From assembly GCF_910583865.1 (NCBI RefSeq), contig NZ_CAJTYX010000001.1, positions 1 to 64,000 on the forward strand: a stretch of DNA of 64,000 nt. The letters run 5' to 3'. Shown here piece after piece: positions 35,268 to 43,951 of the stretch. A program made the position numbers and the translations under genes. The notes beneath the pieces are model-generated. The model was not told where the DNA came from, did not search any database, and was given only the letters and a program-made list of their open reading frames with translations. Source of the DNA: an uncultured Muribaculum sp. (GTDB taxonomy: Bacteria; Bacteroidota; Bacteroidia; Bacteroidales; Muribaculaceae). Each line of letters begins with the position of its first letter. The first letter of the stretch is position 1.

Positions 35268-37889
35268 TCATTTGCCGGAGGTGCACTCCTTAACTCTCAG
35301 TATATCGTTGAGGAGGTCACCCGTGTCACATCCGGCCTGCTCCATCTCCAGCGATGCCCACACGAATGGACCGACGGCCTTTGCGTCGTTGTCGCGTACA
35401 GGTTCAGATATATAGTAGTCGAACGAGCCGTCGCGCCTGCGGTTCTCCTTGACTTTGGGAGCGGCCTTGCGGACGGCGGGGCTTACACCCGGACCAAGAC
35501 CGGCCACAGCGCAGCAATCGGTGATTGACAGCGTCATGTCGGGATTGACCTTCAGAAATCGCTCAACAATGCCATTGTAGGCCCTGCGTGCGGGTTCCAT
35601 GAAACGCGCGTCGACGTATCCCTTTCGCACGCCTTTGAGCATCGAATAAGCCATCATGGCCGAGCAGGTCGACTCAAGATAGTTGCCGTCGCGTCCAGGC
35701 TGGTCCATCACCTGCCACCACACTCCACTTGTCTTGTCCTGCCATCGCACCACGCCGTCAAGCGTGCGTGTCAGCAGGTCGGCCACTTCGCCGCGCCGGG
35801 AGTAATCGACAGGAAGAGCGTCAAGAATCTCTACCAACGCCATCACATACCATCCCTGGGCGCGTCCCCAGCAATGCTGCGAAAGACCGGTAGTGTCATT
35901 GCTCCAGAACATGTCGCGATTCTCATCCCACGCGTGCCGGTTAAGCCCGGTGGCCGTATCGAGAGTGCGCTCGTAGGTCTTTTTAAGCTGGTCGACCGCA
36001 TCATCATACACTGCCTTACGTTTCTTTTCAGGAAGCATTCCGGCTGTCTTTACCCTGAACGGCAAACCCATGAATATACCGTCGAGCCATACCTGGTAGG
36101 CATACATGGCCTTGTGCCAGTAAACGCCTTCCTTGGTGCGAGGCTGCTTGTCGAGTTGCATCTGAAGGGTCTTTATCGCCATCAGATTCTTATCTTCGGG
36201 GAAATGCTCCTGCATGGCCGCCACGAAATGGCCTGTGCGCACGTTGTCGAGGTTATAGTCGAGCAGATTGTAGCCGCGTATCGAGCCGTCGTCACCAATC
36301 ATCGTGTCGGTGTAACTCTTGCAATAGTCGCGTATGCTCTCGTCACCATAGCGCAGATATGTGTCGAGCATAGCCTCAAGCTCTATACCCATCACATAGC
36401 TCCACTTCGGTTTCTTGGAGAAGTCCAGAAGCCAGCTCTGCGGCACACGCTGCATCTCCGACCTCGTGAGCCAGTGGCTCAGATGGCGGTAAGGTGTCTC
36501 GCTAAGGCATGGCTTGCCATTGAGTGTCGTGTTCCGGAAATTCACGTCGCCAACCTTCCCGGTAATCTTGTTGCGCTCCGCCACACCCTCAAAACGGCAG
36601 TTGTCCACATTTATATTATATACGTTGGCCACCGAATCGAGCGAGTTAAGCAATATGCCGTAACGGCTCTTGTTGCAGGTGACATTGTCGAGATACACAT
36701 TGCGCACCGTAGGCAGATATCCTCGGCAGCATATCTCCCTCGGCTCATAATCGAGATTGATGCGCATCACCGATTCCTTGCACTGTCCTACTTCTATGTT
36801 GCGGGCGTAGATATTCTCAATCACACCCCCACGGCATGTATTGGTCTTTATGCGTATCACGCGGTCGAGGCTTGGACTGTCCATCGTGCAGTTTTCCGCA
36901 AACACATTGCGGCAACCTCCCGAAATCTCGCTCCCGATCACGACGCCACCGTGGCCGTTTTCCATGCGGCAGCCACGTATGATTATGTTTTCCGACGGAC
37001 GGCCCCACTGCCTTCCGTCATTATTGCGTCCGCTCTTTATGGCTATGCAGTCGTCACCGGTGTTGAAGAAGCAGTTTTCGATTACAACTCCGTCACACGA
37101 CTCCGGATCGCAGCCGTCGCCGTTAGGCCCGTCATTGTTGATATGGACACCGCTCACTGTCACGTTCTTCGACAGAAGCGGATGTATCACCCAGAAAGGG
37201 GAACGCAGCAGAGTCACGTCCTCGATGAGTACACCGTCACACTGGTTGAAATTGACAAGCTGCGGACGCAGGCACTCAGCCGCGCTGAAACGCCGCTCGT
37301 CCATCCCCACACCATCTTCGGCGAGACGTAGCAGTCGAGGACGGGCATTGTCATCCTGCTGACGGGGCATCCCCTCTTTCCAGCCGAAGCGCTCCTTCCC
37401 GCACCATGGCCACCAATGTTCATTATCGGCTCCGCCGTCAATCGTGCCCTTGCCGGTAATTCCCACATTGGATGCCTGAAAGGCATAGATGCATGGAGAA
37501 AGATTCCAACAGTCGAGCCCCTCCCAACGAGTGGGAACTATCGGATAAAGTTCGGGACGGAACACAAAGAGCAGCGTGGCCCCTTCGTCTACCCTAAGGT
37601 TGACACCGGAAAGCAGGCGTATTGCTCCGGTCTCGTACACTCCCGGCGAAACCACCACCGTGCCGCCGCCGGCCTTGTGGCAAGCTTCGATGGCCTTGTT
37701 GATGGCTTTCTGGTTCTTCTCCGGCTTTGCCGCAGGCTTGGCGCCGTACTTGTCTATGTGGAATGTCTTTTCAGGAAATACAGGACGCTGCACGGCATCC
37801 TCGATGCGCTTATAGTCGGTGTCCCAGCCCGAGCCGAATGTCAGCAACGGCAACAGCAGGCACGCTATATGCAATAGGCATTTTTTCAT
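35268..37889 (-). CDS. Secreted GH28-GH105 fusion pectinase
   Basis: The 873-residue protein has a signal peptide (about 20 residues) and two catalytic modules. Residues about 35-450 are a GH28 polygalacturonase beta-helix with GPNGDGCDPES, NTGDDCIAIKSGRN and NGHGGVVIGSE, which supply the catalytic Asp residues and the His. Residues about 475-860 form a GH105 (alpha/alpha)6 unsaturated (rhamno)galacturonyl hydrolase with WLDGIFMGLPF and QHCWGRAQGWYVMALVEIL. The fusion would cut homogalacturonan or rhamnogalacturonan and also remove the unsaturated uronic acid left by lyases. It is divergent from the CE12 gene and shares an upstream motif with it. Confidence 0.92.
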   Translation of the reverse strand: MKKCLLHIACLLLPLLTFGSGWDTDYKRIEDAVQRPVFPEKTFHIDKYGAKPAAKPEKNQKAINKAIEACHKAGGGTVVVSPGVYETGAIRLLSGVNLRVDEGATLLFVFRPELYPIVPTRWEGLDCWNLSPCIYAFQASNVGITGKGTIDGGADNEHWWPWCGKERFGWKEGMPRQQDDNARPRLLRLAEDGVGMDERRFSAAECLRPQLVNFNQCDGVLIEDVTLLRSPFWVIHPLLSKNVTVSGVHINNDGPNGDGCDPESCDGVVIENCFFNTGDDCIAIKSGRNNDGRQWGRPSENIIIRGCRMENGHGGVVIGSEISGGCRNVFAENCTMDSPSLDRVIRIKTNTCRGGVIENIYARNIEVGQCKESVMRINLDYEPREICCRGYLPTVRNVYLDNVTCNKSRYGILLNSLDSVANVYNINVDNCRFEGVAERNKITGKVGDVNFRNTTLNGKPCLSETPYRHLSHWLTRSEMQRVPQSWLLDFSKKPKWSYVMGIELEAMLDTYLRYGDESIRDYCKSYTDTMIGDDGSIRGYNLLDYNLDNVRTGHFVAAMQEHFPEDKNLMAIKTLQMQLDKQPRTKEGVYWHKAMYAYQVWLDGIFMGLPFRVKTAGMLPEKKRKAVYDDAVDQLKKTYERTLDTATGLNRHAWDENRDMFWSNDTTGLSQHCWGRAQGWYVMALVEILDALPVDYSRRGEVADLLTRTLDGVVRWQDKTSGVWWQVMDQPGRDGNYLESTCSAMMAYSMLKGVRKGYVDARFMEPARRAYNGIVERFLKVNPDMTLSITDCCAVAGLGPGVSPAVRKAAPKVKENRRRDGSFDYYISEPVRDNDAKAVGPFVWASLEMEQAGCDTGDLLNDILRVKECTSGK

Positions 37890-37905
37890 GTCGGTCTATG
37901 CTATT

Positions 37906-37973
37906 TATGGATATTAGATGATGTGATGTCTGTGCAAACTTAATAATTAATTCTTGGAAATTTCATATATTTG
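37906..37973. promoter_or_regulatory. Divergent promoter region of two pectin genes
   Basis: The minus strand has TAAGTTTG (37942-37935) for the GH28-GH105 gene, and the plus strand has TATATTTG (37966-37973) for the DUF4861-CE12 gene. Both match TAnnTTTG exactly; -33 boxes are weak. The 11-mer TAATATCCATA occurs on the minus strand at 37916-37906 and again on the plus strand at 38022-38032, so both transcripts carry the same motif. Confidence 0.55.
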
Positions 37974-38042
37974 CAGCCGTAACATGGCTATGTGAAAACT
38001 ATTACACCCAAATTCGCCAATTAATATCCATAACAGAGACTC

Positions 38043-40052
38043 ATGACAAACACCTTGCGTCCAATCATCACGGTTGCGGCCATGCAAATCGCCGTCGCCG
38101 CCTGTGGGGCATCACTCGACGTGACAGTCGCCAACCCCTCGTCCGCACCACGCTCCGCTGTAGGAGTGGCAATACCGGTAAAAGACATGTTCCCGGGAAA
38201 ATCGCGCCATCTCGCCTCGGTAAACATCGAAGGACATCCTATCCCATGGCAACTCGACGACCTCGACGGAGACGGCATGCCCGACGAACTTGCCTTTACC
38301 GTCGACATACCTGCATCATCCGAAGTGTCGGCGACAGTGACCGTCGGGGAGGGTACAGACGGCTCGGAGTTCACCCCGGCTACATGGGCCGGACTCCGCC
38401 TGCGCGACACACCAAAGCGCTATCCCCACGTCGATAGCGTGACGTTTCCCGGAAGCGATATCCCGCGCCACACCTACGACGCCATCTACGGCCACGGCGT
38501 GATGCTCGAAGGTTCCCACGGAGGCATACGCGTCTACGCCGACAACCGACAGAGCGTTGACCTCTACGGCAAGTCATCCCCACGTCTCGAACTCGCCGAG
38601 ACTGCTTTCTACACCGATTCTGCCCGCGAGGCAGAAGGCTACGGCTGCGATATTCTCTGGGCAGGAAATTCCATCGGTGCGGGATCGTTTCGCGCCGTAG
38701 CCACCGACGGCACTCTTGTCGCCATGGACACCATCGGCTCGCGCACACAACGAGTAGTGTCCTCAGGCCCTGTCCGCTCCATAGTAGAGGTAATCACGCC
38801 CGGATGGAAAGTCGGCGACTCACTCTACGACATGACGCAACGCTATACGCTATGGGCAGGCCGTCGCGACGTGGCCGTGGACATAACGGGCCTCTGTGGA
38901 GCGCCCGAGGCAGCGTTTGCTACCGGAGTGCTAAAGCTCACGTCTGCAAACGACTATGGCAATGGATTCATTTCGAGTCGCGGACAAGCCATATCTACAG
39001 GGGAAAATATACCGGACAAGAAGCATCCCGAAAAAACCGAGACGCTCGCTGTAGGCGTGGCAACACGCAGCTCCGCGGTAGCATCCGTCAGAGAGGATTC
39101 CCTCGACTACATTCTAATTCTTAATCCTGACATATCCGGGCGCATATCCTACTCAATAGCATTCGCATCGGCAAAGGAGAACGGTGCTCCGGTAAAACTT
39201 GCCGACTGGCAGCGCTACATGGACTTACTATCCTCGGAAATCGAGACACCATGCACGGTAAGCATATCCGTCAAAGCCCCAGCCGACACAATAACCATCT
39301 TCACCATCGGCGACTCAACTATGGCCGACAAGGATCTGCGCAACGAAAACCAGGAGCGCGGATGGGGACAGATGCTGCCGTTGCTTGTCGACGGGCCTGT
39401 CAAGGTCGACAACCATGCCGTCAACGGACGCAGCTCCAAGAGCTTCATCGACGAAGGGCGCTGGGACAAAGTCATCAACAAGATGAAAGCCGGCGACTAC
39501 CTCGTAATCCAGTTCGGGCATAACGACGAGAAGGCATATAACCCGTCGCTCTATACCGTACCCGGCTCTACATTCGATGAAAACCTACGCCGCTACGTAA
39601 GAGAGACACTCGCCAAAGGAGCCACCCCGATACTGATGAATTCAATAGTGCGGCGCAACTTCCCCGCTCCGGGCGACTCCACTGTTGTAGTGCCGGACTC
39701 ACTGAAGAAAGGCTATCATCCCGAAGCCTACGCCCGCGAAGGAATGTTACTCTCAGACACCCACGGTGCATACCTCGATCCGCCGCGCCGCGTGGCCGAC
39801 GAGATGGGCATCCCATTCATCGACATGAACGCAATCACCCACAATGCCATACAGGCGCTTGGACGCGATGCCTCGCGCGAGTACTTCATGTGGATACTCC
39901 CCGACCGATACAAGTTCTGCCAGGAAGGCAAGATAGACAACACACACCTGAATGTCAAAGGCGCCACGTTCATCGCTACCCTCGCGGCACAGGCCCTTGC
40001 CGACCGCATTCCGCTCCTGCGCCCATACATCACCGTAGCCCGAAAGAAATAG
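38043..40052 (+). CDS. DUF4861 + CE12 rhamnogalacturonan acetylesterase fusion
   Basis: The 669-residue protein has a signal peptide (ending about residue 23). A DUF4861 domain (about 25-385), a beta-sandwich associated with pectin loci, precedes a C-terminal SGNH hydrolase of family CE12 (about 415-660). The latter has the Ser block TIGDSTMAD (S425), the Gly/Asn region NHAVNGRSSKSF, the QFGHNDEK block and the catalytic pair D632/H635 in DNTHLN. CE12 enzymes deacetylate rhamnogalacturonan or pectin. The role of DUF4861 is not known with certainty. It lies alone on the plus strand inside a minus-strand pectin locus. Confidence 0.9.
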   Translation: MTNTLRPIITVAAMQIAVAACGASLDVTVANPSSAPRSAVGVAIPVKDMFPGKSRHLASVNIEGHPIPWQLDDLDGDGMPDELAFTVDIPASSEVSATVTVGEGTDGSEFTPATWAGLRLRDTPKRYPHVDSVTFPGSDIPRHTYDAIYGHGVMLEGSHGGIRVYADNRQSVDLYGKSSPRLELAETAFYTDSAREAEGYGCDILWAGNSIGAGSFRAVATDGTLVAMDTIGSRTQRVVSSGPVRSIVEVITPGWKVGDSLYDMTQRYTLWAGRRDVAVDITGLCGAPEAAFATGVLKLTSANDYGNGFISSRGQAISTGENIPDKKHPEKTETLAVGVATRSSAVASVREDSLDYILILNPDISGRISYSIAFASAKENGAPVKLADWQRYMDLLSSEIETPCTVSISVKAPADTITIFTIGDSTMADKDLRNENQERGWGQMLPLLVDGPVKVDNHAVNGRSSKSFIDEGRWDKVINKMKAGDYLVIQFGHNDEKAYNPSLYTVPGSTFDENLRRYVRETLAKGATPILMNSIVRRNFPAPGDSTVVVPDSLKKGYHPEAYAREGMLLSDTHGAYLDPPRRVADEMGIPFIDMNAITHNAIQALGRDASREYFMWILPDRYKFCQEGKIDNTHLNVKGATFIATLAAQALADRIPLLRPYITVARKK

Positions 40053-40076
40053 GTATTTGATCAAAAAACATTTGTA

Positions 40077-40152
40077 ACGGAGAGCACAGAGATGAAAGCC
40101 ATCCTATAACTTTTCATCTCCGTGCTCTTCGTGTGCTCCGTACGTTTTTTTA
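40077..40152. terminator. Bidirectional terminator between CE12 and rubrerythrin
   Basis: A long stem pairs AGAGCACAGAGATGAAAG with CTTTTCATCTCCGTGCTCT, with outer CGGAG/CTCCG, and is followed by seven T residues on the plus strand. It lies between two convergent genes. Confidence 0.82.
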
Positions 40153-40166
40153 CTAATCCATACGTC

Positions 40167-40760
40167 TTATTCCATATCCTCAGGCATAAAATGCTGATAA
40201 GGATGATCGCATCCGGGACATGCTTTCGGAGGTTCCTTGCCTACGAACTCATAGCCGCAAACAAGACACTTCCATGTGATGGGTTTCTCACGTTTCCAAA
40301 GTGTACCGGCCTTGATACGGTCGAGATACTTCTGGAAGCGCTCCATATGGTGCTTCTCCACCGAAGCTATGGCGGTGAAATGCTCTGCTATTTCAGAGAA
40401 GCCCTCCTCTTTGGCAGTCGCGGCCGCGGCAAGATAAGTCTTGACTGCCTCGTCGCCTTCCTCATGGATAGAGATTTCCAGATTGGTGATCGTGTCCTTA
40501 GCCGGGATGGCATCGACCGGAATATTGCAGTTGAGCGTGCCACCCTCAAGCATCTTCAGGTAGACCTTGGCATGATGCAGCTCGTTGTCGGCGGTTTCCG
40601 TGAATACTTCCTGCAAAGGAAAATAATTTTCCTTACCGGCCTGCTTGGCATAGAACATATAGCGCGCGTAAGCCTGTGTCTCGCTTATATAAGCATCGAC
40701 GATATTTTGCTCCGTCTTTGTACCCTTGATACTTTTCGGAGCCTTTTCCGATTTGCTCAT
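40167..40760 (-). CDS. rbr: Rubrerythrin
   Basis: This 197-residue cytosolic protein detoxifies hydrogen peroxide in anaerobes. The N-terminal ferritin-like four-helix bundle supplies the di-iron ligands: E-x-x-A-x-x-R pattern ETQAYARYMFY, ETADNELHHAK, and EEIAEHF-like and EKHHMERF helices. The C-terminal rubredoxin domain has CLVCGYEF and CPGCDHP, whose four Cys bind one iron. It is probably monocistronic, bounded by a bidirectional terminator and by the exuT terminator. Its position inside the pectin locus is likely incidental. Confidence 0.95.
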   Translation of the reverse strand: MSKSEKAPKSIKGTKTEQNIVDAYISETQAYARYMFYAKQAGKENYFPLQEVFTETADNELHHAKVYLKMLEGGTLNCNIPVDAIPAKDTITNLEISIHEEGDEAVKTYLAAAATAKEEGFSEIAEHFTAIASVEKHHMERFQKYLDRIKAGTLWKREKPITWKCLVCGYEFVGKEPPKACPGCDHPYQHFMPEDME

Positions 40761-40824
40761 AGTTATACTGTATTTTGGTTGTTCTTGTAATCATAAATAA
40801 CAACACCGTTAGCCCTGGAAAAGT

Positions 40825-40858
40825 TGAAGCGATGCCGAAATCAATCGACACCGCTTCA
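40825..40858 (-). terminator. Terminator of the uxaC-exuT unit
   Basis: On the minus strand TGAAGCGGTGTCGA pairs with TCGGCATCGCTTCA (14 bp including two G-U pairs) around TTGATT, followed by ACTTTT. It lies just downstream of the transporter stop codon. Confidence 0.8.
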
Positions 40859-40884
40859 TGATAAAATTATTAAAACAATAACGT

Positions 40885-42372
40885 TTATTTAATCACTATC
40901 TTCTTATATTTAGGAACAAGCAACTTCATGATGCACCATCCTACAAGGTAAGATACACCGCAGATACAGAACACTATGAAGTAGCCTGCCGGCTTCCCTT
41001 CGAAGCCCATGAAGCGCATTCCGGTTTCTCCGGCATAGTCAAACAGACGTCCCGAGCACAGGTTGATGAGGAACGAGCTGACACCTCCTGCCATGCCGCC
41101 GACACCGATGATGGTGGCGATGGTACTCTTGGGGAACATGTCGCCCACCACCGAATATATGTTGGCAGACCACGACTGATGAGCCGCTCCTGCTATACCG
41201 ATGATGATTACAGGCCACCAGTAGGAATAAGCTCCGAGAGGCTGTGCGAAAATGGCCAGCAACGGGAACAAGGCGAAAATGAACATAGCCCTCATGCGTG
41301 CCGCATACGGATTCAATCCTGTCTTGTTCATTATGATTGTCGGAAGCTTGCCCCCATATATCGACAACATGGTGATGGCATAAAGCACGAAGATGAGCAT
41401 CTGGGCCGTGCCGGTGTCTGAGGCGAAACCATAGACGTCGGAGATGTATGCCGGAATCCAGAAGAGGAAGAACCACCACACACCGTCGGTGAAGAACTTG
41501 CCGAACACCACGGCCCAAGTCTGCGGGTATTTGAAGCACTGCCAAAAAGGTATCACGTCCTTATTGGTATCCTCTTCCGAAGCCTTCTTCTCGGGAGACT
41601 CGTCGGCATGGTTGTCAAGTTCTATGTAAGCAAGCTCGGCCTCGTTGACACGCGGATTCTGAGCGGGCTTCTTGTAGTAGAACATCCACAGTCCCATCCA
41701 AACGAAGCCAAGACCGCCTATCACCACAAACGCCATCTCCCAGCCGTTGCCCACACCCATATTCTGGAAGAAACGCGCAAGCGGCGGTATTGACACAGGA
41801 GCTGCCAGGGCGCCTACGGTGGCACCGGCGTTGAATATCGCCGTGGCATAAGCGCGGTCACGCTTAGGGAAATACTCTGCGGTCACCTTCACGGCAGCGG
41901 GGAAGTTGCCCGACTCGCCCACGGCGAGGACGATGCGCGCCGCAATAAAGTAGTAGACCGACGTGATGGCCACAAGCGATGCCACCGTACCTGTAGCCCC
42001 GACCATCTCGGCAGCATTGTGCAGCCCGACAGTGTGCTCCGTGGCCCATCCGCAGAGCGCATGCAGGCACGCACCAGCCGACCACACGCCTATGGCCCAC
42101 AGATAACCTTTCTTGGTTCCCATCCAGTCGATGAAACGACCCGCGAAAAGGTTTGCCACTGCATACACTATCGAGAAGATGGCAGTGATCACGCCGTAAT
42201 CGGCATCCGTCCAATGGAATTCCGGAGCTATGAAGTCCTTCCACGTCAGTGAGAGCACCTGACGGTCCATGTAGTTGACAGTAGTGGCCAGGAACAACAG
42301 GAAGCATATCACCCAACGGAAGCTCGTCATCTTCCGGGAATATTCATTGTCGATTGTCTGTTTGATTTCCAT
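40885..42372 (-). CDS. exuT: MFS hexuronate transporter
   Basis: This 495-residue inner membrane protein of the ACS/hexuronate branch of the major facilitator superfamily probably imports galacturonate or glucuronate. Twelve hydrophobic segments are visible, with YMDRQVLSLTWKDF in the first loop, RFIDWMGTKKGYLW between helices 2 and 3, and GESGNFPAAVKVTAEYFPKRDRA in the region of helices 4-5, typical for ExuT. A hydrophilic loop of about 30 residues around 245 (DESPEKKASEEDTNKD) makes it longer than the E. coli protein. It lies 12 nt after uxaC and ends at a strong terminator. Confidence 0.9.
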   Translation of the reverse strand: MEIKQTIDNEYSRKMTSFRWVICFLLFLATTVNYMDRQVLSLTWKDFIAPEFHWTDADYGVITAIFSIVYAVANLFAGRFIDWMGTKKGYLWAIGVWSAGACLHALCGWATEHTVGLHNAAEMVGATGTVASLVAITSVYYFIAARIVLAVGESGNFPAAVKVTAEYFPKRDRAYATAIFNAGATVGALAAPVSIPPLARFFQNMGVGNGWEMAFVVIGGLGFVWMGLWMFYYKKPAQNPRVNEAELAYIELDNHADESPEKKASEEDTNKDVIPFWQCFKYPQTWAVVFGKFFTDGVWWFFLFWIPAYISDVYGFASDTGTAQMLIFVLYAITMLSIYGGKLPTIIMNKTGLNPYAARMRAMFIFALFPLLAIFAQPLGAYSYWWPVIIIGIAGAAHQSWSANIYSVVGDMFPKSTIATIIGVGGMAGGVSSFLINLCSGRLFDYAGETGMRFMGFEGKPAGYFIVFCICGVSYLVGWCIMKLLVPKYKKIVIK

Positions 42373-42384
42373 GCTTCCGACAGG

Positions 42385-43800
42385 TTAGAATTTGAAATAT
42401 TCCTTGGCGTTGTTATAGCAGATGTCCTCTATCATCTTGTTGACACGCGCCTCCTCGTAGCCGGTGTACGGCACCTCGCCGTTCTCTATGTCGTTGCCCA
42501 CGAGATTGCACAACGTGCGGCGGAAATACTCGTGGCGCGGATAGCTCAGGAACGAACGCGAGTCAGTCAGCATGCCCACAAAGCGACTCAGCAGGCCGAG
42601 CACGGAAAGGGCGTTCATCTGCTTCTGCATGCCGTCCTTCTGGTCGAGGAACCACCATCCGGAGCCAAATTGTATCTTTCCTGCCACGCTCCCGTCCTGG
42701 AAGTTTCCGAGCATGGTGGCTATCACCTCGTTGGCGCAGGGGTTAAGGTTATAGAGGATAGTCTTGGTGAGCTTGTCGCGCGAGTTGAGCGTGTCGAGGA
42801 ACTTCGACATGGACTTTGCCGTGGTAAACTCACCGATGCTGTCAAATCCAGTGTCAGGACCGAGCAGCTTGAACATCTTTGAATTGTTGTCACGTATAGC
42901 CCCGTAGTGGAACTGCTGCGTCCAGCCGGACTCATAATCCATCTCGCCGAACACCACGAGCATGGCGCTCTTGAACTTGTGGATCTCCTCCTTGGTAAGC
43001 TCCTTTCCCCCATACACCTTGTTGAATATGCCGTCAATCTCAGGCTGTGTATAGTCGGCGGCATAGAACTCCTCGATACCATGGTCGCTCAGGCGGCATC
43101 CCATCGACTCGAAGAAATCATGACGCTTCTGAAGGGCATCGATCATATCCTGGAACGTGGTGATCTCCACGCCACTCACCTCCGCAAGTTTCTCCACATA
43201 GGCACGGAATGCCGCAGGATTCTCCACGGCCATAGCCTTGTCGGGACGCCATGTCGGCAGCATCTTGACTTCAAAGCCACTGTCGGCCACAGCCTTGTGG
43301 TATTCAAGCGAATCCACCGGATCATCGGTCGTGCACACTGTCTCCACGTTGTAGCGGCGCATAAGTCCGCGGGCGGTCATGGTGGGGTCGTTCTGAAGCT
43401 TATCATTGCATGCGTCGAATATCTCGCGGGCGGTCTGCGGATTGAGCAGCTTGTCGATGCCGAAAGCTGTCTTTAGCTCGAGATGCGTCCAGTGGTAAAG
43501 CGGGTTACGGAAAGTGTATGGCACTGTCTCGGCCCATTTCTCGAACTTTTCCCAGTCGGTGGTATCAGTACCGGTGCAATAGCGCTCGGCCACGCCGTTC
43601 GAACGCATGGCACGCCACTTATAGTGGTCTCCTCCAAGCCATATCTCGGTGATCGAGCTGAATTTATGGTCATCTGCCACCATCTTTGGAATCAGATGGC
43701 AATGATAGTCGATGATAGGCATTCCAGCGGCATGCTCATGATAGAGTTTCTGTGCCGTAGGTGTCTGGAGAAGAAAATTCTCATCCATGAAAGGTTTCAT
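42385..43800 (-). CDS. uxaC: Uronate isomerase
   Basis: UxaC converts galacturonate to tagaturonate (and glucuronate to fructuronate). The 471-residue length fits the family. The start at 43800 (MKPFMDENFLL) is chosen over an upstream in-frame codon because it matches the family N terminus. Motifs are PIIDYHCHLIP (metal-ligand His pair of the amidohydrolase superfamily), WRAMRSNGV, CTTDDPVDSLEYH and FVGMLTDSRSFLSYPRHEYFRR near the C terminus. It is followed after 12 nt by the transporter gene, and the leader carries the shared CCATAGACA motif. Confidence 0.95.
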   Translation of the reverse strand: MKPFMDENFLLQTPTAQKLYHEHAAGMPIIDYHCHLIPKMVADDHKFSSITEIWLGGDHYKWRAMRSNGVAERYCTGTDTTDWEKFEKWAETVPYTFRNPLYHWTHLELKTAFGIDKLLNPQTAREIFDACNDKLQNDPTMTARGLMRRYNVETVCTTDDPVDSLEYHKAVADSGFEVKMLPTWRPDKAMAVENPAAFRAYVEKLAEVSGVEITTFQDMIDALQKRHDFFESMGCRLSDHGIEEFYAADYTQPEIDGIFNKVYGGKELTKEEIHKFKSAMLVVFGEMDYESGWTQQFHYGAIRDNNSKMFKLLGPDTGFDSIGEFTTAKSMSKFLDTLNSRDKLTKTILYNLNPCANEVIATMLGNFQDGSVAGKIQFGSGWWFLDQKDGMQKQMNALSVLGLLSRFVGMLTDSRSFLSYPRHEYFRRTLCNLVGNDIENGEVPYTGYEEARVNKMIEDICYNNAKEYFKF

Positions 43801-43880
43801 AATTATTCGCTTTTTGTGTCTGTCAGATATCAGATTTGACAATTATTCATCAAGAAAGTGCTGATGCGCTTTTTAATCTG

Positions 43881-43894
43881 TGTCTATGGATAAT
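43881..43894 (-). promoter_or_regulatory. Shared upstream motif, uxaC copy
   Basis: ATTATCCATAGACA on the minus strand, about 80 nt before the uxaC ATG, is identical over 14 nt to the copy before uxaB. It is a candidate regulator site for galacturonate genes. No protein is identified that would bind it. Confidence 0.45.
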
Positions 43895-43951
43895 CTCAAA
43901 TCTCTATCGGATTTAACGGTTGTTTACTGTATTTATTGCCCAATTGTGCCA

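Noticed and set aside
35874..37331. Plus-strand open frame of 485 codons
   Set aside because: Antisense to the GH28-GH105 gene, which has intact catalytic motifs.
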